Shown here one piece after another: positions 7,740 through 18,266 of a stretch of DNA of 64,000 nucleotides; position 1 is the first letter of the stretch, and each line of letters begins with the position of its first letter. The notes beneath the pieces are model-generated. The model did not search any database, was not told the origin of the DNA, and was given only the letters and a program-made list of their open reading frames with translations. The stretch comes from Lautropia mirabilis (GTDB taxonomy: Bacteria > Pseudomonadota > Gammaproteobacteria > Burkholderiales > Burkholderiaceae_E). The DNA lies in the NCBI RefSeq assembly GCF_900637555.1, contig NZ_LR134378.1, positions 2,738,001 through 2,802,000 of the forward strand. The letters are read 5' to 3'. The translations under genes and the position numbers were made by a program.

Positions 7740-8450
7740 TCAGGCGCGAGCGCCCGTCAGCAGCGGGTGCAGCAGCGTGCGCTGTTCCGGGTGGTCCTCG
7801 CCATCCAGCAGCACGCCGCCCACGGGCGTGAGCGTGATGCGGCCGGCGGCCAGCCAGCTTAGCACCTGCGGGAAGAGCCGGTGCTCCATCTCCAGCACGC
7901 GCGCGGCCAGCACCTCTTCGGTGTCATTGACCAGCACTGGCACCACAGCCTGGGCGATGATCGGCCCCACATCCACTTCAGGGGTGACGAAATGCACCGT
8001 GGCGCCATGCAGCATGGCGCCACCGTCCAGGGCCTGACGGTGGGTGTGCAGCCCCGGGTGGGCCGGCAGCAGCGCCGGGTGGATGTTGACCAGCCGGCGC
8101 GTGTAGCGCAGCACGAAGCTGGCAGTCAGCACTCGCATGAAGCCGGCCAGCAGCACCCACGGGGCCTGGGCGGGCGGCACCAGCGCATCGATGGTGTTGG
8201 CCAATGCCTCGTCAAAGGCGGCACGGTTGGGGTACTGGCGATGATCCAGCGCCCGGGTGGTGATGCCCCGCGCCTTTGCCCAGGCCAGACCGGCCGCATC
8301 GGGGCGGTTGCTGATCACGCCCGCCACCTCCACCGGCAGCTTCTGCTGTTCGATGGCCTCGACAAGCGCCATCATGTTGGAGCCGCGCCCCGAGATGAGG
8401 ATGACGACACGGGCAGGCGAGGCACTTGTTTTCTGGGCAGCAGCACTCAT
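7740..8450 (-). CDS. purN: Phosphoribosylglycinamide formyltransferase
   Basis: Third step of purine synthesis: transfers formyl from 10-formyl-THF to GAR. The 236-residue product shows the start motif VVILISGRGSNMMAL, SNRPDAAGL, the catalytic Asn/His region NIHPALLPAHPGLHTHRQAL and the Asp motif HFVTPEVDVGPII. The start at 8450 (MSAAAQKTS) is chosen over a longer frame to 8573, which would run into the ribF promoter region; family homology starts about 12 residues later. It is divergent from ribF. Confidence 0.95.
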   Translation of the reverse strand: MSAAAQKTSASPARVVILISGRGSNMMALVEAIEQQKLPVEVAGVISNRPDAAGLAWAKARGITTRALDHRQYPNRAAFDEALANTIDALVPPAQAPWVLLAGFMRVLTASFVLRYTRRLVNIHPALLPAHPGLHTHRQALDGGAMLHGATVHFVTPEVDVGPIIAQAVVPVLVNDTEEVLAARVLEMEHRLFPQVLSWLAAGRITLTPVGGVLLDGEDHPEQRTLLHPLLTGARA

Positions 8451-8603
8451 GATGGCGGTCCGGGGGTGAAAGGGAGGGCTCTCGATGCGGAATGTTAGCA
8501 GCGGGCGCCCCGCCACCGAACCCGTCAGCTCCCCGCTGCCCCCAAAAGCCACCGATCGTGGCCTTCCGGACACCTTGTCGCCCGCATCCGGGCGCTTTCC
8601 GCG

Positions 8604-8631
8604 CGGACATCCCGGGCGTTATCCTTATAAT
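8604..8631 (+). promoter_or_regulatory. Candidate sigma70 promoter of ribF-ileS
   Basis: CGGACA (8604-8609) and a perfect TATAAT (8626-8631) are 16 nt apart. The -10 box ends only 7 nt before the GTG that best fits as the ribF start, so the transcript would begin at or within a base or two of the start codon. Confidence 0.55.
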
Positions 8632-8638
8632 CAGGCCG

Positions 8639-9628
8639 GTGAAAATTCTCCGATCCCTGCCCCCTGCCCATCTGGACCAGCCCTGTGCGCTGACCATCGG
8701 CAACTTCGACGGCGTGCATCTGGGCCACCAGGCCTTGGTGCGCACGCTGGTGGCCGACGCGCGCGAGGCCGGCCTGCCGGCAGCGGTGCTCACCTTCGAG
8801 CCCCATCCGCGCGAGTACTTCCACGCGCTGGCCAGACAGCGCGGCCGCGATGTCGGCCCCGAGCCCGTGCGCATTTCCACGCTGCGCGACCGGCTGGAAA
8901 TGCTGGCTTCGCTGGGGGTGGACCGGGTGCATCTGGCCCCGTTCGATCAGCGGGTGGCACAGTGGCCGGCCGAGGATTTCGTGCGCAACTGCCTGGCGCA
9001 GGGGCTCCAGGCCCGTCACATCCGCATCGGCACCGACTTCTGCTTTGGTGCACAGCGCCAGGGCGACTTCGGCATGCTGAAGTCCGTGGGCCAGCAGTGC
9101 GGCATCCGCGTGCTGGCCATGCCCACGGTGGAAGACGCGGGCGTGCGCATCTCCAGCTCGCTCATCCGTGAGGCGCTGCTGCAGGCCGACTTCCCTTGGG
9201 CGGCGCAGATGCTGGGCCGCCCCTATGCCATCTCCGGCCGCGTCAGCCACGGCCGCCGCTTGGGCACCCGGCTGGGCTTTCCCACGCTGAACCTGCGTTT
9301 CCCGTGGGGGCGCCCGGCGCTACAGGGCATCTTCGTGGTGCAGGTGTACGGCCTGTCCGACGATCCCGCCCAGGCCGTGCCCGGCGTGGCCAGCTTCGGC
9401 ACCCGCCCGGCCGTGGAGGCCGACGGTGCCTGGCTGCTGGAGGTGCATCTGCTGGACTGGTCAGGCGATGCCTACGGCCGGCTGGTCCGCGTGGAATTCC
9501 TGGAAAAGCTGCGCGACGAGCTGCCTTTCCCCGATCTCGACTCCCTGGGCCGGCAGATTGCCGACGACGTGCGCAAGGCACGTGCCCATTTTCAAAAGAC
9601 GACCGACTCCGATGGCCAAATCGACTGA
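8639..9628 (+). CDS. ribF: Bifunctional riboflavin kinase / FAD synthetase
   Basis: Makes FMN from riboflavin and ATP, then FAD. The 329-residue product has the N-terminal adenylyltransferase motif [45 protein letters not shown], and the C-terminal kinase block [20 protein letters not shown] with [15 protein letters not shown] at 8639 is the only start that fits the family N-terminus (VKILRSL); no ATG lies near it and there is no ribosome site upstream because the promoter abuts it. Its 3' end overlaps ileS by 17 nt, the standard Burkholderiales order. Confidence 0.94.
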   Translation: MKILRSLPPAHLDQPCALTIGNFDGVHLGHQALVRTLVADAREAGLPAAVLTFEPHPREYFHALARQRGRDVGPEPVRISTLRDRLEMLASLGVDRVHLAPFDQRVAQWPAEDFVRNCLAQGLQARHIRIGTDFCFGAQRQGDFGMLKSVGQQCGIRVLAMPTVEDAGVRISSSLIREALLQADFPWAAQMLGRPYAISGRVSHGRRLGTRLGFPTLNLRFPWGRPALQGIFVVQVYGLSDDPAQAVPGVASFGTRPAVEADGAWLLEVHLLDWSGDAYGRLVRVEFLEKLRDELPFPDLDSLGRQIADDVRKARAHFQKTTDSDGQID

Positions 9629-12473
9629 ATCCGCCGGCAACGAGGGCGCCTCCGGCTACCGCCACACCCTGAACCTGCCCGACACCCCCTTCCCGATGCG
9701 CGGCAACCTGCCCAAGCAGGAGCCGGGCCGCGTCAAGCAGTGGGAAGACCAGGGTGTCTACCGTCGCATCCGCGCCGTGGCCAAGGGCCGGCCGATCTTC
9801 GTGCTGCACGATGGCCCCCCGTATGCCAACGGGGTGATCCACATGGGTCATGCCATCAACAAGATCCTGAAGGACATCATCATCAAGTCGCGCAATCTGG
9901 CCGGCTACGATGCCCGTTACGTGCCCGGCTGGGACTGCCACGGCATGCCCATTGAGCACCAGATCGAGAAGAAGTACGGCAAGAACCTGCCCACCACCGA
10001 AGTGCAGGCCAAATGCCGCGCTTACGCTGGCGAGCAGGTCGAGAAGCAGAAGACCGACTTCATGCGGCTGGGCGTGCTGGCTGACTGGGACCATCCCTAC
10101 CTGACGATGCGCCCGGCCAGCGAGGCCGAGGAGATCCGGTCGCTGGCCACCATCATGCGTGCCGGCTTCGTGTTCCGGGGCCTCAAGCCCGTGAACTGGT
10201 GCTTCGACTGCGGTTCCGCGCTGGCCGAGGCTGAAGTGGAATACGCCGACCGCACCGATCCCACCGTGGACGTGGGCTTTGCCTTTGCCGAGCCCGAGCG
10301 GGTGGCCCGCGCCTTCGGCCTGGACAAGCTGCCCACCGATCACGGCTACGCCATCATCTGGACCACCACGCCCTGGACGCTGCCGTCCAACCAGGCGCTG
10401 AACCTGCACCCCGAGATCGAGTACGCGCTGGTCGAGACCCAGCGTGACGGCAAGCCCACGCTGCTGATCCTGGCCAAGGAACGCGTGGCGCCCCAGCTGG
10501 AGCGCTACGGGCTGGAAGGCCGCATCATCGCCACCGCCCCCGGCCAGGCGCTCAACGGCGTGCGGTTCCACCATCCGTTCTACGACCGCACCTCGCCGGT
10601 GTACGTGGCCGACTACGTGACCATCGACACCGGCACGGGCCTCGTGCACTCGGCGCCGGCCCACGGTGTGGAAGACTTCCAGACCTGCCGTGCCCACGGG
10701 ATGAAGGACGACGAGATCATCAACGTCGTGATGGGCAACGGCCAGTACGTGTCCACGCTGCCGCTGTTCGGCGGGCTGTCCATCTGGGACGCCAACCCCA
10801 AGATCGTCGCCCACATGCGCGACAACGGCACGCTCTTTGCCACTGAAAAAGTGGCCCACAGCTACATGCACTGCTGGCGGCACAAGACGCCGCTGATCCT
10901 GCGCGCCACCAGCCAGTGGTTCGCCGGCATGGACCTGAAGCCGAAGGAAGGCGCCACGCTGCGCGAGCGCGCCCTGCGTGGCGTGGAAGAAACCACCTTC
11001 TACCCGGCCTGGGGCAAGGCACGGCTGCACGCCATGATCGCCAACCGTCCGGACTGGACGCTGTCGCGCCAGCGCCAGTGGGGCGTGCCGATGGCCTTCT
11101 TCCTGCACAAGGAAACGGGCGAACTGCACCCCCGTACCCCTGAGCTGCTGGACCAGGTGGCCGATCTGGTGGAAAAACACGGCATCGAGATCTGGCAGAC
11201 GCTGGATCCGCGCGATCTGCTGGGCGATGAGGCCGACCAGTACGAGAAAGGCAAGGACACGCTGGACGTATGGTTCGATTCCGGCACCACGCACCAGACG
11301 GTGCTGCGGGGCTCGCACCGCGATGACTCCGCCTTCCCGGCCGACCTTTACCTGGAAGGCTCGGACCAGCACCGCGGCTGGTTCCACTCGTCGCTGCTCA
11401 CCTCGTGCATGATGAACGACGCCCCGCCCTACAAGGCGCTGCTCACGCACGGCATGGTGGTGGACGGCCAGGGCCGCAAGATGAGCAAGTCGCTGGGCAA
11501 CGGCGTGGAGCCCCAGGAAGTGGCCAACCGGCTGGGCGCCGAGATCCTGCGCCTGTGGACGGCCAGCAGCGACTACTCGGGCGAGATCTCGGTCTCGGAC
11601 GAGATCCTCAAGCGCGTGGTCGAGGCCTATCGCCGCATCCGCAACACGCTGCGCTTCCTGCTGGCCAACGTCTCCGACTTCGACATCCAGAAGGATGCCG
11701 TGCCGCTGGACCGCATGTTCGACATCGACCGCTACGCGCTGGTGATGACCGAGCAGGTCCAGAAGCGCATCGTGGACCTCTACCTGAAGTACGAGTTCCA
11801 CCCCATCGTGTCGCTGCTGCAGACCTTCTGCTCGGAAGAGCTGGGCGCGTTCTATCTGGACATCCTGAAGGACCGTCTCTACACCACGGCCGAGAACAGC
11901 TTGGCACGGCGCAGCGCGCAGACTGCCCTCTGGCACATCACCGACGCGCTGCTGAAGCTGATGGCGCCGATCCTGTCGTTCACGGCCGACGAGGCCTGGC
12001 CGGTGTTCGCCCCCGAACGCTGCCGCGAGCCGGGCGCCAGCATCCAGGAAGAGCTCTTCCACGTCTTCCCCGAGCTGCCCGATGCCGAGGCGCTGGACGC
12101 CCGCTGGAGCCTGATCCGCAAGGCGCGTGCCCAGGTGCAGGCGCACCTGGAGTCGCAGCTGCGCGAGCGGGGCGAGATCGGCTCGTCGCTGCAGGCCGAG
12201 GTGGCGCTGACCGCACCGGCCGGCGAGCTGCATGACGCCCTGGCCAGCCTGGAGGACGATCTGCGCTTCGTGCTGATCACCTCGGCGGCCCGCCTCTCCG
12301 AAGGTGCAGCTGACTCCGAGCTGGCCATCGACGCCAAGGCCAGCCCGCACCAGAAATGCGAGCGCTGCTGGCACTGGCGCGCCGACGTGGGCGCTAACCC
12401 CGAGCACCCGGGCCTGTGCGGTCGCTGCGAGAGCAACCTGTTCGGCGAGGGTGAGCCCCGCCAGCATGCCTGA
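9612..12473 (+). CDS. ileS: Isoleucyl-tRNA synthetase
   Basis: Class I aminoacyl-tRNA synthetase of 953 residues that charges tRNA-Ile and edits valine. HIGH-type motif appears as [18 protein letters not shown], the KMSKS loop as [10 protein letters not shown] near residue 623, and the C-terminal zinc module as [13 protein letters not shown] and CGRCESNL. The CP1 editing domain lies between. The ATG at 9612 overlaps the ribF end. It is in the ribF-ileS-lspA run. Confidence 0.98.
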   Translation: MAKSTESAGNEGASGYRHTLNLPDTPFPMRGNLPKQEPGRVKQWEDQGVYRRIRAVAKGRPIFVLHDGPPYANGVIHMGHAINKILKDIIIKSRNLAGYDARYVPGWDCHGMPIEHQIEKKYGKNLPTTEVQAKCRAYAGEQVEKQKTDFMRLGVLADWDHPYLTMRPASEAEEIRSLATIMRAGFVFRGLKPVNWCFDCGSALAEAEVEYADRTDPTVDVGFAFAEPERVARAFGLDKLPTDHGYAIIWTTTPWTLPSNQALNLHPEIEYALVETQRDGKPTLLILAKERVAPQLERYGLEGRIIATAPGQALNGVRFHHPFYDRTSPVYVADYVTIDTGTGLVHSAPAHGVEDFQTCRAHGMKDDEIINVVMGNGQYVSTLPLFGGLSIWDANPKIVAHMRDNGTLFATEKVAHSYMHCWRHKTPLILRATSQWFAGMDLKPKEGATLRERALRGVEETTFYPAWGKARLHAMIANRPDWTLSRQRQWGVPMAFFLHKETGELHPRTPELLDQVADLVEKHGIEIWQTLDPRDLLGDEADQYEKGKDTLDVWFDSGTTHQTVLRGSHRDDSAFPADLYLEGSDQHRGWFHSSLLTSCMMNDAPPYKALLTHGMVVDGQGRKMSKSLGNGVEPQEVANRLGAEILRLWTASSDYSGEISVSDEILKRVVEAYRRIRNTLRFLLANVSDFDIQKDAVPLDRMFDIDRYALVMTEQVQKRIVDLYLKYEFHPIVSLLQTFCSEELGAFYLDILKDRLYTTAENSLARRSAQTALWHITDALLKLMAPILSFTADEAWPVFAPERCREPGASIQEELFHVFPELPDAEALDARWSLIRKARAQVQAHLESQLRERGEIGSSLQAEVALTAPAGELHDALASLEDDLRFVLITSAARLSEGAADSELAIDAKASPHQKCERCWHWRADVGANPEHPGLCGRCESNLFGEGEPRQHA

Positions 12474-12488
12474 GCCACGGAGCCTTCC

Positions 12489-13025
12489 ATGACAGCCCCC
12501 GACGATCCCCACACCTCCGCCTCCGACCCGACGGCGCACCGTGCCGCCGTCTGGCCCTGGCTCGTGCTGGCGCTGGTGGTCATCGTGCTGGACCAGATCA
12601 GCAAGTACCAGATCATCGGCAGCTTCGCCTACGGCGAGCGGCTGCCGGTCATCCAGGGCTTCTTCGATCTCACGCTGCTCTACAACCCCGGTGCGGCCTT
12701 CAGTTTCCTGGCCGGCCACAGCGGCTGGCAGCGCTGGTTCTTTGCCGGCATCGCGGTCGTGGCCTCGGCAGTGCTCATCTCGCTGCTCTTCTCGGCGCGG
12801 GGGCAGCGGATGTTCTCCTTGGCGCTTGCACTCATCCTGGGTGGCGCCATCGGCAACCTGGTCGACCGCCTGGTGCTGGGACACGTCACCGACTTCCTGC
12901 TGTTCTACCAGGGCGTCTGGGCCTTCCCGGCCTTCAATCTGGCCGACTGCGCCATCACGCTGGGCGCCATCCTGCTGATCTGCCACGAGCTGCTGCCCTG
13001 GCTGCGCCCCCGCAAAGCCCGGTAA
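12489..13025 (+). CDS. lspA: Lipoprotein signal peptidase (signal peptidase II)
   Basis: Inner-membrane aspartyl protease that cleaves prolipoprotein signal peptides. The 178-residue product has four hydrophobic segments and the family motifs VLDQISKY, YNPGAAFSFL, and the two catalytic Asp regions GNLVDRLVLGHVTDF and FNLADCAIT. The cytoplasmic N-terminus is a short polar, Asp/Ser/Thr-rich stretch of about 20 residues. It lies 15 nt after ileS, so the two are probably cotranscribed. Its likely substrates in this window are LptE and the 600-residue lipoprotein at 16.5-18.3 kb. Confidence 0.97.
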   Translation: MTAPDDPHTSASDPTAHRAAVWPWLVLALVVIVLDQISKYQIIGSFAYGERLPVIQGFFDLTLLYNPGAAFSFLAGHSGWQRWFFAGIAVVASAVLISLLFSARGQRMFSLALALILGGAIGNLVDRLVLGHVTDFLLFYQGVWAFPAFNLADCAITLGAILLICHELLPWLRPRKAR

Positions 13026-13153
13026 GCGCTTGCCTGTCCAGGTCGCGCTGCCGGCGCAGAGCGCCCCTCCCGCCCCGGCAGCGCTTCCCGTTCCGATGAA
13101 TCCCCTTCCACGGTCGATCCCGGCACCGCCGGCAGACCGCGACCGTGCCCACC

Positions 13154-14527
13154 ATGAACACACCCGCCTACACGCCCCCCGCCACCCACGACACCTGGCC
13201 TCCCGCCACCCCGGATGAGAAGAGCCTGCCGCCTGCCCCGCTGGCCGGCCGGCGCCTGGTGCTGGGCGTGACCGGCGGCGTGGCCGCCTACAAGGCCGCC
13301 CAGCTGGTGCGCGATCTGGGCCGTGCCGGCGCCCAGGTGCAGGTGGTGATGACCGAGGCCGCCACCCGTTTCGTCGGGGCCGTCACCTTCCAGGCACTGT
13401 CGGGCAATCCGGTCTACACCGATGCCTTCGATGCCCGCATCGACGACAACATGCCGCACATCGAGCTGAGCCGTCAGGCCGATGCGATCCTGGTGGCACC
13501 AGCCACGGCGGACTTCATCGCGAAGCTGGCTCACGGGCACTGCGACGACCTGCTCTCCACGCTGTGCGTGGCGCGTGACATCCCGCTGCTAGTGGCCCCG
13601 GCCATGAACCGACAGATGTGGCAGAACCCGGCCACCCAGCGCAACATCAACCAGCTGCGCGCCGACGGCATCGGCGTGCTGGGCCCCGATGCCGGTGAGC
13701 AGGCCTGCGGTGAGGTGGGTGCTGGCCGCATGCTGGAGCCACTGGACCTGATCGAGGAGCTGAACGCCTTCTTTACGCCCAAGCGGCTGCAGGGCAAGCG
13801 CATCCTGCTCACGGCCGGCCCCACCTACGAGGCCATCGACCCGGTGCGCGGCATCACCAACCAGTCCTCCGGCAAGATGGGCTATGCCCTGGCCCAGGCC
13901 TGCCGCCGCGCCGGCGCCTCCGTGACGCTGGTCAGTGGCCCCACCCAGCTGCCGCGACCGGCCGGCGTGCGCTTCATCGGCGTGCAGAGCGCCCGGCAGA
14001 TGCTGGATGCCGTCACCGCCGAACTGGATCTGGCGGCCTCCACCATCAGCATCGACTGCTTCATCGCCGTGGCCGCCGTGGCCGACTGGCGACCGGCCCA
14101 GGAAGCCACGCAGAAGATCAAGAAGCCATCCGCTCAGCCGCCGCTCATCGAACCGCACGCCCCCGTGGCCGACGGCCTCGACGCGTCGGCACAGCCAGGG
14201 ACGGAAGGCACACCGGCGGCCGGCGTGCCCTCGATCCCGCTGGTGGAGAACCCCGACATCCTCGCCACCGTCGCCCGCCGGCACGACGCCCCCTACTGTG
14301 TGGGCTTTGCCGCCGAGACCGAGAACCTGGTGCAGCATGCCACCGAGAAGCGCCTGCGCAAGGGTGTGCCGCTGCTGGTGGCCAACCTGGGGCCTGCCAC
14401 CTTCAATCAGGACCACAACACCCTGCTGCTGGTGGACGAGGCCGGACACCACCCACTGCCCTCGGGCAGCAAGACGGCGCTGGCCCGCCAGCTGGTGGAA
14501 GAGCTGGCGCAGCGGCTGCCGGCCTGA
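13154..14527 (+). CDS. coaBC: Bifunctional phosphopantothenoylcysteine decarboxylase/synthetase
   Basis: Two steps of coenzyme A synthesis in one protein. The N-terminal CoaC flavoprotein half shows VLGVTGGVAAYKAAQLVR, the His in MPHIELSR, the PASA-type region VAPATADFIAKLA and the active-site Cys in GEQACGEVGAGRM. The CoaB half follows with ILLTAGPTYEAIDPVRGITNQSSGKMG. Relative to E. coli, about 30 extra Pro/Ala-rich residues sit between KIKK and LVENPDIL, and the usual Asn-Asp-Val motif reads ANLGPATFN. ATG 13154 was preferred; GTG 13145 is possible. No strong ribosome site is seen. Confidence 0.95.
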   Translation: MNTPAYTPPATHDTWPPATPDEKSLPPAPLAGRRLVLGVTGGVAAYKAAQLVRDLGRAGAQVQVVMTEAATRFVGAVTFQALSGNPVYTDAFDARIDDNMPHIELSRQADAILVAPATADFIAKLAHGHCDDLLSTLCVARDIPLLVAPAMNRQMWQNPATQRNINQLRADGIGVLGPDAGEQACGEVGAGRMLEPLDLIEELNAFFTPKRLQGKRILLTAGPTYEAIDPVRGITNQSSGKMGYALAQACRRAGASVTLVSGPTQLPRPAGVRFIGVQSARQMLDAVTAELDLAASTISIDCFIAVAAVADWRPAQEATQKIKKPSAQPPLIEPHAPVADGLDASAQPGTEGTPAAGVPSIPLVENPDILATVARRHDAPYCVGFAAETENLVQHATEKRLRKGVPLLVANLGPATFNQDHNTLLLVDEAGHHPLPSGSKTALARQLVEELAQRLPA

Positions 14528-14689
14528 ACCGCAGGGCCGCCTTTCCGAAGAAGCCTTGTGGGCAGCCTCTTTGGCACTTCGGCCCGCTAAAGCCTTGCTG
14601 AAGCCCGCTGAAGTACCGGCTCCCGGACACACAACCCCATCGAGCGGCTCCCGCCGCTTCCGCTCCGACACCTCCGAAACACCCGACCG

Positions 14690-15154
14690 ATGACCCAATC
14701 CTCCGCCCCCCAGATCGACCTGAAGATCCTTGACCCCCGCATGGCCGAGCAGCTGCCCGCCTACGCCACGCCCGGCAGCGCCGGCCTGGACCTGCGCGCC
14801 TGCCTGGATGCGCCGCTGGTGATCGAACCCGGCAGCACGCACCTCATTCCCACCGGACTGGCCATCCACATTGGCGATCCGGGCCTGGCGGCCGTGATCC
14901 TGCCCCGCTCGGGCCTGGGCCACAAGCACGGCCTGGTGCTGGGCAACCTGGTGGGCCTCATCGATTCCGACTACCAGGGCCCGCTGATGGTCTCGTGCTG
15001 GAATCGGGGCAACACCGCCTACACGCTGCAGCCCTTCGAGCGGCTGGCCCAGATCGTCATCGTGCCCGTGGTGCAGGCCAGCTTCCGGGTGGTGGACGAT
15101 TTCGCCGCCTCCGATCGCGGCACGGGCGGCTTTGGCAGCACCGGCGCACACTGA
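14690..15154 (+). CDS. dut: Deoxyuridine triphosphatase
   Basis: Trimeric enzyme that converts dUTP to dUMP, keeping uracil out of DNA. The 154-residue product has all five dUTPase motifs: [45 protein letters not shown] and the P-loop-like C-terminal arm [10 protein letters not shown]. It follows coaBC after a 162-nt gap that includes only low-complexity non-coding DNA, in the usual coaBC-dut order. Met at 14690 gives the family length. Confidence 0.97.
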   Translation: MTQSSAPQIDLKILDPRMAEQLPAYATPGSAGLDLRACLDAPLVIEPGSTHLIPTGLAIHIGDPGLAAVILPRSGLGHKHGLVLGNLVGLIDSDYQGPLMVSCWNRGNTAYTLQPFERLAQIVIVPVVQASFRVVDDFAASDRGTGGFGSTGAH

Positions 15155-15244
15155 ACCCGCCCGGCTGCCCCTCCCTGCCCACTCTGACCGTTTTTTGCCG
15201 CACGTCCCCGTGACCGGCCCTTGATCCCGAGGAACCTTGCCGCC

Positions 15245-16498
15245 GTGACCCACGCCAGCACGCCCTCCCAGGCCCCATCCGAGTCCCCTTCCCAGGCCCC
15301 CGCCAAGGCCTCCGCCCCCCATGAGGGCCCCGCAGTAGCCTCCGAGACCTCCGTGGCCGCCGACTACGACCGCCAGCTCGACGCCAAGCACGAGGCGCTC
15401 AAGGCGCTCTTTGCCGGGCTGGACATCCCGGCCATCGAAGTCTTTGCCTCGGCGCCCCAGCACTACCGGATGCGCGCCGAGTTCCGCATCTGGCACGAGG
15501 ACGATGCCATCTGCTACGCCATGTTCTCGCCCGGGCAGAAGGCCAGCAGCGCCACCCTGCAACGCGTCGAGCAGTTTGCGCCGGCCTGCGAGGCCATCAA
15601 TGCGCTGATGCCGCGCCTGCTGGCGGCGACCAGCGCCGATCCCGTGCTGCGGCGGCGCTGGTATCAGGTGGAGTTTCTGGCCACCCTCAGCGGTGAGATG
15701 CTGGTGACGATGGTCTACCACCGCCCGCTGGACGACGCCTGGGAAGCCGCCGCCCGCCAGCTGCAGGCGACGCTGGGCATCCATGTCATCGGTCGCAGCC
15801 GGGGCCAGAAACGCGTGCTATCGCAGGATTTCGTGACCGAGCGGCTGGAGATTCCCGGCCCTGCGGGCACGCCCGCCGCCCCCTTCCTGTATCGCCAGCC
15901 CGAGGGCGCCTTCACGCAGCCCAACGCCCGGATGTGCGAACGGATGATCGGCTGGGCCTGCGAAGCGGTGCAGCAGGCCGGCATCTCACCGGCCTCCGAC
16001 CTGCTGGAACTCTATTGCGGCAACGGCAACTTCACGCTGCCGCTGTCACGGCATTTCCGGCAGGTGCTGGCCACCGAAGTGTCCAAGACCTCGGTGCAGG
16101 CCGCGCAATGGAACATCCAGGCCAACGCACGGCCCAACGTGCGCATCGCACGCCTGTCGGCCGAGGAGTACACGCAGGCCATGCAGGGCGAACGCAGCTT
16201 CCGACGCCTGCGCGAGCAGGAGATCTCGCTGGCCGAGCATGACTTTTCCACCGTGCTGGTGGACCCGCCGCGCGCCGGGGTCGATGACGCGACGCTCGCG
16301 CTGCTGCAGCGTTTCCCGAACATCGTGTACATCTCGTGCAACCCGCACACGCTGTGCGCCAACCTCGACACCCTCTGCCAGACGCACACCATCGAGCGCA
16401 TGGCGCTGTTCGACCAGTTCCCGTTCACCCCGCACACGGAATGCGGGGTGCTGCTTCGTCAGCGCTTGCCGGCCTCGGGCACGGGAACCCGCCGATAA
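15245..16498 (+). CDS. trmA: tRNA (uracil-5-)-methyltransferase
   Basis: Makes ribothymidine at position 54 of tRNA. After an unusual N-terminal Ser/Ala/Pro-rich extension of about 40 residues, the core begins at YDRQLDAKHEALKALF. It carries the SAM region LLELYCGNGNFTLPL, DPPRAGVDD, the catalytic Cys in YISCNPHTLCANL and the general base Glu in FTPHTECGVLL. No ATG is available near the N-terminus; GTG 15245 with AGGA 11 nt upstream is proposed, giving 417 residues. The frame extends to a TTG at 15221. Its 3' end overlaps the convergent lipoprotein gene by 40 bp. Confidence 0.93.
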   Translation: MTHASTPSQAPSESPSQAPAKASAPHEGPAVASETSVAADYDRQLDAKHEALKALFAGLDIPAIEVFASAPQHYRMRAEFRIWHEDDAICYAMFSPGQKASSATLQRVEQFAPACEAINALMPRLLAATSADPVLRRRWYQVEFLATLSGEMLVTMVYHRPLDDAWEAAARQLQATLGIHVIGRSRGQKRVLSQDFVTERLEIPGPAGTPAAPFLYRQPEGAFTQPNARMCERMIGWACEAVQQAGISPASDLLELYCGNGNFTLPLSRHFRQVLATEVSKTSVQAAQWNIQANARPNVRIARLSAEEYTQAMQGERSFRRLREQEISLAEHDFSTVLVDPPRAGVDDATLALLQRFPNIVYISCNPHTLCANLDTLCQTHTIERMALFDQFPFTPHTECGVLLRQRLPASGTGTRR

Positions 16499-18264
16499 CG
16501 CTGCTGGAACAGGTACGGGTCGTCGAAGTGGCGACGGCCCACCAGCGCCGTGGGCTGATGTCCCGACTGGCGGATGGCCCCCATGTTGGAGATGCCCATC
16601 GACCACAGCAGCCAGCGGCCCAGCCGCTCGGTGCCCGAGACAATGCCGTCCTGGTTGTAGATGCTGCGCCGGCCGTCCCCCGGCACCGGCAGCGCCCGCA
16701 GCACGTCGTCCGGCACCAGCTGGTACGGCGGGTTGTCGAAGACGGGCGTCCCCCAGGCTTTCCCCGGAGCTGCAATGCCCACCAGCTGGTGGGTACGGCT
16801 GCTGACATGCAGCGACAGCGGACCGGGCCAGGTCTCGCCCACCCAGTCCTCGATGGCCACGTCGATGGGGGAATAGACCCATTCGACCAGACTGTCCACG
16901 TTCGCACGCGCTTGCGCATCCGGCATCAGCCGCCGCGTGGGGAAGAACATCGCAAAGCGGCCGCTGGGCTGGATGGTGTCGAAGATCAGCGGTGCGCCGT
17001 CCTCGTCCAGCGTCACCCGCCACACCAGGCCGTCCAGACGTCCGCCCAGCATGTCGCTGCCGCTTTCCATCGGCCGCTCGCTGAACCAGATGGTGTAGAC
17101 CAGCTGCGGCAGCACCGCCTTGCCAAAGCGCGTGAACGTCAGCTGCCGGTAGACTGCCGGCACGTTGGTGTCCACATCCAGCCAGAAGCGCTCGCGCGGG
17201 TCACGCACTAGACCCGCCAGATCAATCCACTGCAGGCGGCCGATGCGGTCGGAGTCGTTGACCGTGGCCACCTCGAAGGTCGGCGCAAAGGCCTCGAAGA
17301 GCGCATCACGCTGCGCCGGCAAGAACTTCGGGATGCCCAGCGCATCGCGCTGCACCGCCTGCATCACCTTCGCTGCCGTGCGCCAGGCATCAGCGCCTGA
17401 GGGCGTTTTCGCGGGACGGTAACGCTGGAAAGCCGCCCTCCCCGAAAAATCGGGATGACGCTGCCGCTGGAACACCTCGCGCTGGTGAACCTCCCAGTTG
17501 CGGATGGACGAGGCCACACCGATGCCGGTGATCGGATAGAGCCCCAGCGCCCGCAACGAGCGCTGATATTCATCCGGCACCTTGGCGTCGGCCAGGATGC
17601 GCGGCACATCGGCCGGCGTCAGCTCGACCGTCAGCAGCGGTGCGCACTGATCCAGGGCGCCCAGCAGCGCGTGCCGGTCGGCCAGCTGATACAGCGGGAA
17701 GGCCTGCGCCGGCAGGCGCGACACCTCCAGATGTCGCACCTGGGTGTCCAGCCGCTGCATCTGCGCCAGCCACGCCTGGAAGGCGGGCGACTTCAGCAGC
17801 GAGGCGGCCTGCGCCTGGCGCTCGCTCAGTTTCGAGGCCGCCAGCGTGGATTCAAAGTCGGTGCCAAAAGACGCCAGAAAGCGATTGGTCCGCAGGAACG
17901 GGTAGCCCGGCAGGCGCTGCTCGCCGGCATCAACCAGCTGACGGCTGCGAATCTGCCCCTCCAGCGCATCGTACAGGTTGTGGCAGTACGTCGGCGTCAG
18001 ACCGGCCGGCGCCGGGCCCTGGGCCTGGGGCACGTCCTCAACACGCTCCGGCAGTTCGTCATCAGCATCCGCCGTCAACGCCTGCGGCGCCGCTGCCTGC
18101 AGGGACTGGGGATCGACCTCGCCCGGCTCGGCAGCCACCGAGACACCGCCCTGGCTGACCGCCACGACCGGCGCCCGGGGCGACGAAAGCCCCGCACACC
18201 CTGCCAGCAGCGCCAGCAGCCCCGCTGCCAGCCATGTATGACCCTTTCTGTCCTGGTCGCGCAT
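16459..18264 (-). CDS. Large predicted outer-membrane or periplasmic lipoprotein
   Basis: A 601-residue protein with a signal peptide and lipobox (LLALLAGCAG, Cys at about residue 23), so it should be a LspA/Lgt substrate. The ~55 residues after the Cys are Ala/Gln/Pro-rich; the rest is globular and includes PTYCHNLYDALEGQ, an IPKFLPAQRDALFEAFAP stretch and a Trp-rich C-terminal third. I recognise it only as a conserved hypothetical lipoprotein of Burkholderiales and assign no function. The ATG lies 2 nt after the transaldolase stop; an in-frame GTG at 18270 would overlap that stop. It is the second gene of a tal operon. Confidence 0.75.
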   Translation of the reverse strand: MRDQDRKGHTWLAAGLLALLAGCAGLSSPRAPVVAVSQGGVSVAAEPGEVDPQSLQAAAPQALTADADDELPERVEDVPQAQGPAPAGLTPTYCHNLYDALEGQIRSRQLVDAGEQRLPGYPFLRTNRFLASFGTDFESTLAASKLSERQAQAASLLKSPAFQAWLAQMQRLDTQVRHLEVSRLPAQAFPLYQLADRHALLGALDQCAPLLTVELTPADVPRILADAKVPDEYQRSLRALGLYPITGIGVASSIRNWEVHQREVFQRQRHPDFSGRAAFQRYRPAKTPSGADAWRTAAKVMQAVQRDALGIPKFLPAQRDALFEAFAPTFEVATVNDSDRIGRLQWIDLAGLVRDPRERFWLDVDTNVPAVYRQLTFTRFGKAVLPQLVYTIWFSERPMESGSDMLGGRLDGLVWRVTLDEDGAPLIFDTIQPSGRFAMFFPTRRLMPDAQARANVDSLVEWVYSPIDVAIEDWVGETWPGPLSLHVSSRTHQLVGIAAPGKAWGTPVFDNPPYQLVPDDVLRALPVPGDGRRSIYNQDGIVSGTERLGRWLLWSMGISNMGAIRQSGHQPTALVGRRHFDDPYLFQQRYRRVPVPEAGKR

Positions 18265-18266
18265 GT

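Noticed and set aside
9243-13163. A 1306-codon open frame opposite ileS, lspA and ribF
   Set aside because: It lies antisense to clearly identified essential genes; long antisense frames are expected in GC-rich codon usage, and its sequence is low-complexity His/Gln/Gly with no domain.
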